DNA of 64,000 bases from Distichodus sexfasciatus (Eukaryota > Chordata > Actinopteri > Characiformes > Distichodontidae). Positions 34,201-44,015 of this stretch are shown here, one piece after another. The position numbers and the translations under genes were made by a program. Below the pieces are notes generated by a model that saw only the letters and a program-made list of their open reading frames with translations, made no database searches and was not told where the DNA came from. Positions within the stretch are counted from its first letter, which is position 1; every line of letters starts with the position of its first letter. The stretch is from positions 5,770,318 to 5,834,317 of the forward strand of contig JAVGVS010000010.1 in NCBI GenBank assembly GCA_032718565.1, given 5' to 3'.

Positions 34201-36922
34201 TTTTCTCTTCTGGGTTACATAATAGATGATATTTTATGACCAATCACTTACATTGTCCTGTGGTCTATATAATCAGTAAGTATTCATTATCTGAACCAAA
34301 TAATCCCTGTGGGGGTCGTGGGGACTGGTGACTAACCATGGGTAGGCGTCAACACACCGCAAGGCAATTTAGAGTCACCAGTCAACCTACAGCGGATGTT
34401 TTGGACTGTGGGAGGAAACCAGAGCACCTGAAGACAATCCATGCAAACACAGGGAGAGCACACAAACTCCTCACAGAAAGGCCCTACGGCCAACCAGCAT
34501 TATTGTGTCTTTGGTGTTCAACTTTTGCTTCATCTATGGTCTTTTTTTGATAGACGACTGTTATATAAAATTAGAAATAATAGATGACACTGGTCCATGT
34601 TGTCCCTCTATCGCTCTTGCCAGACTTCAATGTGTGGGATATTACGCTTGTGTAAAATTCGCATTTTATGCTTTCACACGGTCTATTAGTGTCTCACACA
34701 GTCAAGGAGGCAGATGAAGTTGACTTAAAATGAAGGCCAGACACAGTAAATTTATTTAACATTTTGATTTGGGGAGAAATGTTCTTTAGATATGTGGGTG
34801 GCCAAAGAACAAAGTCAGTCATTCATTCATTATCCAAACCCTGCTTAATCCCAACTGGGGTCACAGGAGACCAGAGCCTATCCCAGGAACTACAGGCGCA
34901 AGGCAAGGACCAAGCTTGGGCAAACACCACCACACCGTAGGGCACACACGCTCACACTCTCATTCATACCTTATGAGGCCAATTTTGATTCACCAATTAA
35001 CCTATATAGTATGCTTTTGGACTGTGTGAGGAAACCAGAGCACCCAGAGTAAAAGAGCAGAAAAAAGGCAGTCGTTAACCAGATATTGGCCGATATTGGA
35101 GATTCGTCACTGGGGGGAAAAAAAAGGATTTTCATCAGATACCTGGTTTTATACCTACTTTAGACTTTGTTTGTCTAAGATCTTCTGAGATATTGTGTTT
35201 GTGTGTGTGTGTGTGGGGTTTGTGTTTGTGAATTTGTGTTGTTAATACAAATTAATTTTGTATTAATTAATTATCAATACAAAAGACTGAACAGATAGTC
35301 TTGCAGTGATGTAATGGTGTCATATCCCATCAAGGTCTTTGTGCAATGGACTATGAATACTTTTTTAACAAATGTAATAAAACGATGACTGCTTGAAATC
35401 TGACCCAGGAGCTGTGGGAATCCACTTCTCAGTACAATATACTTCAGAAAAAAATATAAGAAAATGGTTCTGTTCTTCAGCAAATGTTCTGGAGTATGAA
35501 AGTCATTAGCAGAAGGACACAGTGCCATCTGCTGGATAGACTTCAATCTGATCTAATTAAGATTCTCCCCACTGAAAGCATGCAACAACAATGTGGTTAA
35601 AAAGGTTTTTTAACACTTCTGTTTGTCTTGCAGCTTGATGGATTCCAGAGGCATTTTGACTCCCAGGTCCTCATTTATGGGAAGCAAGTCATTCTCAACT
35701 TGGTAAATAGTCTGTTTGAAATGGCATGCCAAAATATATTTGTGTAATGACTTTTCTAAACACTGTTCCTCGTTTTTAGGTGAATCAAAAGGGTTCGGAG
35801 TTGCCTCTCGAGCAGATGTTTGCCAAACTGGCAAACAGCATGGAAAATGGAATGATCAAGTAAAGATTCATTCTCCCCTTACACATTTTTACTGGTTTTC
35901 AGTCTGTTTAAGGAATAACAACCACCTGATGTTTATTATACTTTATGCTGTTTTAAACTTTACGGTTTAAGGTACATAGCCTTTGACTTCCACAAGGAGT
36001 GTAGCAAGATGAGATGGCATCGCCTGCAGATCTTGGTGGACGCAGTGGCAGAGATGCAAGAGGAATACGCGTAGGCTTGCACTGCTGTCTTTAGATGACT
36101 AAATGAAATTATTCAGTTTGATTAGTTGGTACATCAGCAATAACATCAGCTGTGTCCCTGCAGGTACTTCATGCTAAACTCGGACAGCAGAGTGATATCT
36201 GAACAGTCCGGAACATTCCGCAGCAACTGCATGGACTGCCTGGATCGCACCAATGTCATCCAGAGCCTTCTGGCCAGACGCTCACTCCAGAGCCAACTCC
36301 AGGTGAGAAACGTTAGCAATTTGACATACCACATGAAAGTTAATATGAAGACTTTAAAAGTAGTATTTGGTTTTGCGGGTTTGCAGTTAGTTTCACATTC
36401 TTATTGAGTTTATTAATCTAGTGTGGAATCCTCCTTTCTTTTAATTTCCTCATGTTTAGTTTAGGGCTACAACAACTAATCAACATAAACTATTATTAAA
36501 ATAGTTGCAAACTAATTTACTAATCAGTTAATTGTTTGTCACGACTGCCTAAATCATAACGTTACTATTTAAACAAATGTGGCTAGTGCTAATTTTATAT
36601 TTAAATAAATACAGTTTAAACAAGCAGTCTTAAATAGAGCTACATGATCTTCGGCATGATGTCTTTGAAATGACAGATGATACAATTAATAATGTTTTCA
36701 AAACAAAGAGTCCAAAACAAAGAGAGATGGTTATCTTAGATGTTAGGTTAAAAAGGCTTAAAAATAGGTCTCTTTAAAAATATCTTAAATGGTTAAAATT
36801 TAAATACATTTAAATCTAATTGTAAAAGAGTTAATTTATCTTTTTATGTATGTTTTTCTTTCTCTATTATAAAACAACCAACTAATTCATTAATTTGAAG
36901 AAAAAAAAAAATATATATATAT

Positions 36923-36957
<35 letters not shown>

Positions 36958-38887
36958 ATAGTGGTCAGTTGCAGCCCTAGTTTATTTATGTGGTGGTGGT
37001 GTAAAGTAGAATATTAATTTATGATCCAAAAGGGTTTAGACGTCATGGGATTAAAATGGCTGTAAACTGTAAATGTGCTTTTGCTTGGTTTTAGCGGATG
37101 GGTGTCCTGCATGTCGGACAGAAGCTTGAGGAACAAGCTGATTTTGAGAAGATTTACAAGAACGGTGCGAGCAGATTTCATGTTCTTTATAATGCCGTGA
37201 TGTTCTAAGATGTTATTAGTGCCTCGTTGTTGTTGGCCATTGTGGAACTTTTTCTGGATTACCATCAGCTGAGGTAGATCTTTCTGCATCTAGTCTTAAT
37301 TAATCCCAGCCTTTTTTCCCCTGTTGTCTTGCAGCTTGGGCTGACAATGCCAATGCATGTGCAAAACAGTATGCAGGCACAGGAGCCTTAAAGACGGACT
37401 TTACCAGGTAATGAATACAGGTGTAAATTACGATAAAATATTATATCATTCATTGAACATCTTCATCTGCTACAATATGATTTTGATACGGTTCAGTTTA
37501 GGAGCCAGCGAACAATATCATACTAATGTAACACAATCACTTCCATTCATATCAAATCACAGGAAGCAACTTGAATATCATTTGACATTTTTATTCCTGA
37601 GCTGAGTCAGACATTTAAATGAAAAAAATCTTTGCTTTTACTAAAAACAGTCGCTGTACTTAATATAAAATATGTATGATGTCTGCTCAGTGTTTTCTTA
37701 TTTTGGATCCATGCTATGGAGTCGGTGATCATTGAACCAGTGTACCGATGTAAACTGATTTATTGTTACACTACTACAAACCTCTGCTAATTCCAACTGT
37801 TTCTATCACAGGACCGGAAAGAGGACACAGTGGGGATTGGTTATGGATGGCTGGAATTCTATGATTCGCTATTACAAAAACAATTTCTCTGATGGCTTCA
37901 GACAAGTAAGTGTTCTCTGCTTGTTGTGTTGGTACCAGTTTTTCAGACAGAGAAACATTTTTCATACGTTTGGCTTCTAGGATTCGATTGACCTCTTCCT
38001 TGGCAACTATACTGTGGACGATACGGAGGGCGTTGCACCGCTCAAAGTGCCGAAGGACTGGAAATTCCTTACGGTCAGTGACTTTGAATAAAGAACCTGA
38101 TAAATGTTGTATTTTTGAGAAAGGTTTAGGTTACTCAGCCGTAAACGAACTGTTAGCTACAAACACTCTGAGACTGAGCATCTTGCTGGTGATGCAGTGA
38201 GATTTTGATGTATCAGTGCTTGTTTCTTTCACCCTTTAATGGGTGGTGTTCACTTGAGTGGACAGCTAGCCAGGTTTTGACATGTCAGCTTGATCAATCA
38301 ATGTTATTTCAATTGCATCAAACCCAGGAAGATTTTATTTGCCTTTCACTTGCAAATGTTTGCTAGTAAGGTGAGTTTTAAAATTAGTTTTGGTCTAATT
38401 AGGCCAGATGGGTTTCCCCAAATGTAAATGAAAGCTAATACGAATTTTAGCATAACTTGTTCACTAATTTAGATCATTTTTTCGTTCATTTAGCTGCCCA
38501 TCATCATGCTGGTAGCCTTTTCGATGTGCATCATCTGCCTCCTAATGGCAGGTAAGTGAAACTGCATTTCAAGATCAGATCTCATCTTCAAAATATTTTA
38601 CTGCTATCACCAGTAGAGTTTAATCTTGGTACTTTTATTAATACATGCTTAACAGGTCTGTAGTAAACATATAATAAGCATAACAAATTACCTCACTTCC
38701 CAATACCAGAGATTAGGTCCTGCAGTTTTAACTCCTGTCTCTCCCTGCAGCTGATACCTGGACAGAGACACTAGCGTATGTGCTGTTTTGGGGCACAGCC
38801 AGTGCCGTCACAGCCACCGTCATTCTACTCAATGGGAAGGATTTTGTGGATGCACCCAAACTAGTCCAGAAAGAGAAAATGGATTGA
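25011..38887 (+). CDS. sacm1l: Phosphatidylinositol-3-phosphatase SAC1 (SACM1L), complete
   Basis: Integral ER/Golgi phosphatase that removes phosphate from PI4P (also PI3P and PI5P). Twenty exons: 25011-25039, 27990-28087, 28661-28735, 29416-29543, 31098-31247, 32981-33040, 33121-33154, 33567-33668, 33763-33848, 34108-34194, 35634-35702, 35780-35859, 35972-36070, 36164-36302, 37095-37164, 37335-37407, 37812-37905, 37981-38073, 38494-38551, 38751-38887. All phases agree, giving 586 residues (human 587). The Sac domain includes [19 protein letters not shown] and [13 protein letters not shown]. The catalytic loop [12 protein letters not shown] (CX5R, Cys388) is intact. Two membrane segments near the C-terminus ([40 protein letters not shown] split as a hairpin) precede the KEKMD ending, a K-X-K-X-X-type COPI retrieval signal. 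Exon 7 is followed by a U12-type intron. Teleosts may have two copies (a/b); which one this is cannot be told here. Confidence 0.97.
25487..25560 (-). repeat. SINE-B tail fragment
   Basis: Contains atttacagcatttagcagac and gctcttatcccgagcgact, the conserved 3' tail (inverted) of a tRNA-derived SINE family widespread in fish. The tRNA head is missing. Confidence 0.65.
26082..26245 (+). repeat. Degenerate tRNA-derived SINE
   Basis: The head gtctaagtgactaaaagtct, a B-box-like ggcggttccaatc, then cagcaaggcccctagccc and a tail aagtcactttgtgtgagag plus atctgctaaaatt, similar to the standard SINE tail aagtcgctctggataagag. Confidence 0.5.
27455..27855 (+). repeat. Diverged direct duplication in sacm1l intron 1
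   Basis: The left copy (27455-27585) and right copy (27713-27855) share aagctaatgattatctacaa versus aaactaatgataatctaaaa, cctgttattttgcaaaa versus ccttgttattgtgcaaaa, and cacagcagacaaagaaagga versus cacagcaggcaaagtaagg. The spacing is about 258 bases. Confidence 0.6.
28934..29133 (+). repeat. tRNA-derived SINE (family A) with internal A-run, sacm1l intron 3
   Basis: B-box ggttcaagtccc, body ggtaaaggtaccactgagg, ccccaagcactgctcctcgg, then a run of about 14 A inside the body, then ggtcaaatgcagaggtcac. The A-run interrupts the otherwise collinear SINE. Confidence 0.7.
31595..31807 (+). repeat. tRNA-derived SINE (family A), sacm1l intron 5
   Basis: The head ttgatagcctattggttag and agagttggccctgtgaatgg resembles a tRNA 5' half. 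The body ggtaaaggtaccactgagc and the tail gacaaataatcactcactt match family A. Confidence 0.7.
33155..33566 (+). other. U12-type (minor spliceosome) intron 7 of sacm1l
   Basis: The donor reads gtatccttt, exactly the U12 5' splice-site consensus, and only this donor keeps the frame (exon 7 ending HG plus T, exon 8 giving [11 protein letters not shown], as in SAC1 proteins). A branch-point-like gcctttatc places an adenosine at 33553, 13 bases before the intron end, within the short spacing U12 introns require. The acceptor is AG. Confidence 0.8.
34275..35050 (+). repeat. Two teleost interspersed repeats in the same orientation, sacm1l intron 10
   Basis: Copy 1 (34275-34500) carries actgtgggaggaaaccagag, catgcaaacacagggagagc and aactcctcacagaaag. 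Copy 2 (34818-35050) carries tcattcattcattatcc, gagcctatcccagg and actgtgtgaggaaaccagag. Same family as 5049-5215. Confidence 0.65.
36462..36979. mobile_element. hAT-type non-autonomous transposon with 8-bp target duplication, sacm1l intron 14
   Basis: Begins TAGGGCTACAAC and ends GTTGCAGCCCTA, an inverted-repeat terminus typical of hAT elements in fish. It is flanked by GTTTAGTT (36454-36461) and GTTTATTT (36980-36987), an 8-base duplication with one mismatch. The interior is AT-rich, non-coding, and contains an AT microsatellite (about 36910-36953). Confidence 0.8.
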
Positions 38888-41000
38888 ATGTGTGTGTGTG
38901 GAAAGCAGCTCAGTCCTGCACACCTACACTCCTCCTCCTCTTCCTCCTCTCTTACTACTTCTTCCTCCTCCTCTCCGTTCTCCTCCCAGCCACATCAGGC
39001 CTGGAGTCTGTACTGACCTGCTCTCCACACTGTTGTTCTTTTTCGTACTGTAGACCACATGACTGCTGCCCTCCAAGGGCATGCCACAGTGAAGCTGGGT
39101 ATATATATATATATACTGTACATGTATTTCTTCAGTTCTGGTGCCCAACCATAAGGATAAAAATACTCTGATTCTAATTGGCAAATGTTGCGAGATGTGT
39201 ACAAGATCTTCGCCTTCATTGTGACCATTTATAATGATCACAATGAAGCAATATAGTTTACTGAGCAATATAGTTGGTACCAAAGTTTGGCATTCAGCTG
39301 CCTGGATATGTCAGCGTACTCCATACTTAGACATAATTGCATGGAAGGCTTTGTTACATTGCTGTATACATGCAACTGAATATCAGTTGTATCCGAGGAG
39401 ATATTTGACACCCATGTCTTCATTTGGAAACATTTGGCACTGAAACATCAAACCTCTAGCACATACAGCAGTGTCATTACTTCCACATTATACATTGATC
39501 CCTTTAGCACATTCATCAGCGACAGCGTTTTGTACTGTAGATAACATCCCGTCTTGAGGTTTGCATTTTATTTACTTGCAACCTCAAACACGTAACAGGA
39601 TCTGCTGAGGAGAGGCTGGGGTTTCATGCACTGTTTCAGTAATGGTTTACACAAAATTGTTTTATCTGCACTTTACTAATGATTTTCACTTGTGGACCAT
39701 AACACTAAAAGGAGATTTCCAAGAGTGGGAGCTCATTCCCTGATAGTTTTTTTGGGCTGCAGTGCTATTCATAAGTAGCTGTGTAAAGAGAGCAGATTTG
39801 CACTTCACACAAATGAATGGGTGATGATGATGATGATGATTATGTCATTACAGGTTTCCTGCTTTGATGCGCTTTACTGTTATTTCTATTTAATGATATG
39901 GGGAAAAATGCCTGGGAAATGTATATTTTAATCATTTATTTTCTTGAATATTCTAAAACAATGCAATGTTTATTCAGTTCCATTAAAATGCCGCTGCTTA
40001 AAATTAAATTTGTTGAGAATATTCAGTTACTGTCTTTCTGTATGATTTGGTTTTGAATAGAATGTTGAATTTAAATTACTTTTGTGTTGCTTCCCACTGT
40101 CTTCATAAAATATTGCAAGACTTATTACACACATAATAGACACTGCGTATATTGAAGTAGCAAATTATTATTAACATTCAACCCTAGATTTGTTCCACGT
40201 ATATTCAAACATTGCTAATCAGTGTTTTCTGGGTTGTAGTAATATTCCTGAAGTGTGTTAGATAAATGCATATCTCTCAAGCAAAGTGGATTTACTGTAG
40301 CATGATTGACAGTTTAATGTTCACCATCATCAGGTAGCTTATAATGTTGTTTGGGTTTGTATGAACTCTGTAAATTTGAGCTGTAAATTTTACACTGGGA
40401 TAAAAACATAGGTGTCTTGTCAATATTACATTGTATTAATGTAATGTATATTGTGCAGAACTAGGAATTAATCATATTACTAAATGAGGAGCGTCAAACT
40501 ATAAATGACCATGTAGTTTTCTCATGGACTACTCTATGAGTATGTCCACACTTCTCCCTGTTTCTGACCTGTACTTAGGGTGGGAGCTTTGTGGTGAAAT
40601 GACTGAATGGAGCATAACCTGGTAACAGTATTTTGAACTTAATCTGTATCTGTTCTGTTAAGAGTGTAATCGTTTCTTCATTTAGAGAAGTTATGTATGA
40701 TTCAACTTTGCATTAAAATTATTCATAAGTGTGTACTTGCATTCATGATTTAGAGCGAAGACCTGTTGAAAACTACCTGAATTCAAATTGGAAATGTTAA
40801 TACTCCTTTTAAAAAGTTTTTAGAAATTCTTTCTTATTTTCAGATATTATGGTTATTTAGTACAATATTACTAATTCTGAAGATTTCCACTCATTAACTT
40901 TTCTGACATAATAGACATTTTGAACCATACTGGGTGTTTTAACGAAGCCACAACTGATTTGTTGTTTCAGGTTTAGATATTTCGATTCTTCAACCCCAAT
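38888..41000 (+). other. sacm1l 3' UTR and downstream DNA
   Basis: Follows the stop codon, with CTC/TCC-rich sequence at 38930-38990 and a short TA run at 39100-39115. Candidate poly(A) signals are ATTAAA at 39982-39987 and 40712-40717. No other exon seen. Confidence 0.45.
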
Positions 41001-41167
41001 GACAACGTTTCTCTGCAGATGGATATGTTTTGTGTTTTGTTCTAATGTCATATGTTATAGAAGTGTTCAAATTATTAAAATATTCCAAATTACCATGATT
41101 GTATAATTTCTTTTTTTGGGGGGTTACTTCCATTTTTTTTTAGAGGAATGTGAGGTGAATGCTGCCC

Positions 41168-41290
41168 TTGTGGTGGTGGTTTAGTGGTAAGATGCTTGGT
41201 TACAAACCTGCAGTTTGTCGAATCAAAACAGCCTATCCTAAATCCAGCACTACCACTTCTGAACTCTTGATTATGCTTTTTCAAATATTA
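41168..41290 (+). repeat. SINE-B head fragment
   Basis: The head tggtggtttagtggtaagat, then ttacaaacctgcagtttgtc in place of a good B-box, and ccagcactaccacttctg resemble the inverted family-B copies at 58000-60385. The 3' tail is missing. Confidence 0.45.
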
Positions 41291-41460
41291 TCTTTCATGC
41301 AGTGTGTCATGTAGCTGTATGTGAACATAAACTATCTGCAAAGTTGTGACACCGACAGTGCACGATAAATGAAGTTTTTGTCTATCAAAAAAAAGAGTCG
41401 GCTCACATTCGCCTAAACGAGTCGTCAGCAATTCGAATCTTTTTCTGTTACGGCCACACG

Positions 41461-41995
41461 TCACAAAGTAACATATTTGAATAATGTCCGCCCACGTTCT
41501 ACGTCGCGAACAACTTGCCCGCCCACAAACACTGACCACTGAGAAACGTCCTGCTCCAGTCGTGCCTGCGAAACAGTTTCTTGTCGATGTGCCACTTCAA
41601 CCGTTTCATCGTCAGACTCCGGCTCGAATTGATAAGGTAAAATCGAGGCCATCTTTTCTATGTATTGACAGGTCTCCAGAGCTATCATTCAGTTATGGCA
41701 ATGGGCGTTTCGTTTTCCGACACACGCTGTAGCGGTAGACCAATCATAAAGGACTGCGCCATCTGACCAATCACAGCAGTGAGGGCTCACGGAAAGGAGG
41801 GGTTTAGACAAACTGATTCTTCCAACTGCTTCACACGAGTCGTTTACGAATCATTTAGAAATGGGGTAAAATTAAATCTATCTTTGGAGAAAACTAAAGT
41901 GTTTTTTGACCTTGCATACATGTAAACCTGTTTTAAGAGACTCATAAAACAATATTAGCAGCCTTTAAAATGGCATAATAGGGGCACTTTAAAGC
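41461..41995 (-). mobile_element. Degenerate DNA-transposon fragment with a P2X7-tail-like reading frame (PIF/ISL2EU-like)
   Basis: On the minus strand a frame starts MASILPYQFEPESDDE (about 41655) and continues RLEQDVSQW. This resembles the multi-copy fish proteins annotated as P2X7-like that travel with ISL2EU/PIF-type transposons. The cysteine-rich continuation expected after SQW is lost. Upstream on that strand lie two inverted CCAAT boxes (41739-41743, 41767-41771) and a single-copy-looking leader ending near aggggcactttaaag. Recognition is from memory of the family, and no TIR pair was located. Confidence 0.4.
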
Positions 41996-42339
41996 ACTTA
42001 ACCCTAAGTTTTTTTTTCTGCAATTAGAATGGGTCTGTTTTGTAGTCACAGTTTACATTGTTAGATATGACCCACTGTGTAGATAAATGCATGCCGATAA
42101 TTACCAAAAAAAATTTTTTTGCCTACTTTGCCCTAAGCAACCATATCAGCTTGATCCATATGTTTTGTTGATACTATAGTAGTTTATATATAGTTGTACT
42201 CGGCACATAGGGATAAAAACATAGACGTCCTGTTTAATGTATAGTGTAGACTGCAAAATTTGGTCATACGGTGTTGCTTATACTGTAGGTGCATCGGAGG
42301 CATCACATGATAAATGACCTCTGTCTGAGCTAAGAATTT

Positions 42340-42470
42340 ACATTTATGGCATTTAGCAGACGCACTTATCCACAGCGACTTCCACTCTGCTAATTTCAGG
42401 TAAAGTCTCCCGGGAGCAAATTGGGGTTAAGGAACTCAATGGTGGTAGTGCTGGAAGTAGGAGATTAGCA
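42340..42470 (-). repeat. tRNA-derived SINE (family B), minus orientation, partial
   Basis: The tail (inverted) reads atttatggcatttagcagac and cgcacttatccacagcgact, then ttggggttaaggaactcaat and gtggtagtgctggaagtagg. The tRNA head is truncated. Confidence 0.65.
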
Positions 42471-42589
42471 GAGACAGAAATGAATGTAGCATTATCCTGT
42501 AAAAGTATATCTTAGCTTCATCTTATGAGAAATTAAGTATGTCTCAATTTTGTATATATATATTTTTTCAAATCGCTTTCACGAGTCCC

Positions 42590-42850
42590 CACCCATCTCT
42601 AGCCGCTGTGAATACTACAATCGCGCCTTAATACACTCGCGGACACGTCGCGGCCGCCGTAGCAACTGTTGTATGCTACTTTTTACAACACGTTAACAGT
42701 AGCTGCAAAGCTACAGTAAACTTTGTAAGACTAAGTAGTCTGCCGGATCTCACCTGTCAACCGGTTCTGAAATGTGCCGTATTTAGCTCATCGCCTCTGA
42801 CCACTAAAATAGCTATAACGTTAGCCCTAAGAATACAGGTGAGCTTAAAG
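42590..42850 (+). promoter_or_regulatory. Probable zbtb12 promoter / 5' non-coding exon
   Basis: A local CpG-dense stretch (tcgcggacacgtcgcggccg around 42640) in otherwise AT-rich DNA, followed by a splice-donor-like acag|gtgagctta at about 42838. The first coding exon of zbtb12 is preceded by an acceptor (44004), so a 5' non-coding exon must exist upstream, and this is the best candidate. Confidence 0.4.
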
Positions 42851-44015
42851 TGTTATCGGGACGCGCTAATGAAACGGGAGCATCGTGAGCTGGGCTGGCG
42901 GTACCTAGCTAGCAGCACTGAGACAAAAGATGCTAATTGGTTACCTAGAGTGCGCTGATTAGCCGGCCGTTTTGGACACAGTCGCGGCATTATGTATTAC
43001 GTTATATGATTCTTAAAATACGCTCATTTGAAATGGTGCACCTGACATTTGTGTTTGTTAATAGAGGCTCGTGTTACACTCTCGGCCTCTACTTAGGAGC
43101 GTTAGCATTAGCGAGCTAATACATCTGAAATTTAGGTGATGTTGCACGGCGCTGATTAAGATTAATTGTAACTTACGATGTGGTACAGCAGTTTAGTTAC
43201 ATTTGCGAGTCATTCAGAATAGATTGTATGTCTTTTGATCTTGAATGTTGAAAATATCGTACCAGACATTAGCCTGCATGTTGTTTTGTTGTTATTTTTG
43301 AGTCACTTCCATCAAGGAATAATCGGTGACTTGGTGGTGTTCGTGTCGCATCCAGATAGAAATAAAATCAGTTTTTAAACTGTTGGCAAAGTGAACCATC
43401 GTCGTGTTGCTCTGCTATTTTTATCCAGTATCTCGCCATATCGCCACAACATGCTATGTGTGCCAACTCACTGCACATTAGATGATGGGTAAAGATCATT
43501 TTTGCAGATCTTGCAACTTACGGAAAGGCGCATTAAGTGAAACACATCATGCTCCCAACTTTTTTGCTGCTCCATGCAAGATAGAAACTTGCTCATCCTT
43601 TCCATGAGTGATCTACATAATCAGATATAACACCATCTATTCCAATTTATGGGCTATAAGTAAAAGTTCAAGAAAGGACAATTGACAGTTAAAAAAAAAA
43701 GTAAAATTATATGTATTTTCTGTGTATTTGGTTAAAGAGGTATTTTTAATGCAGTATATTACCAAGAAATTATTAATATCATGTTTTTCCCAGTATTGTG
43801 TAAGACTGTTACATTTCCTAGGGCCTGCTAGGTCCCTATATATAAATACTCATGCCAAAGTCTGTTTATCTTGCAGTGTAATTTTAAATTCAATTAATTG
43901 TTTAGATATATTACATGTGAAAGTTGGCATAATGCGAAAGTGTAATAATGCTGTCAACATTTTAATAGAGATCATTGTTGTACACTATTGTTGACTATTG
44001 TCAGATCCCCCAGAG

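Noticed and set aside
42600..42720. CpG island with its own gene
   Set aside because: The CpG-dense stretch is short and no coding exon follows other than zbtb12; treated as the zbtb12 promoter.
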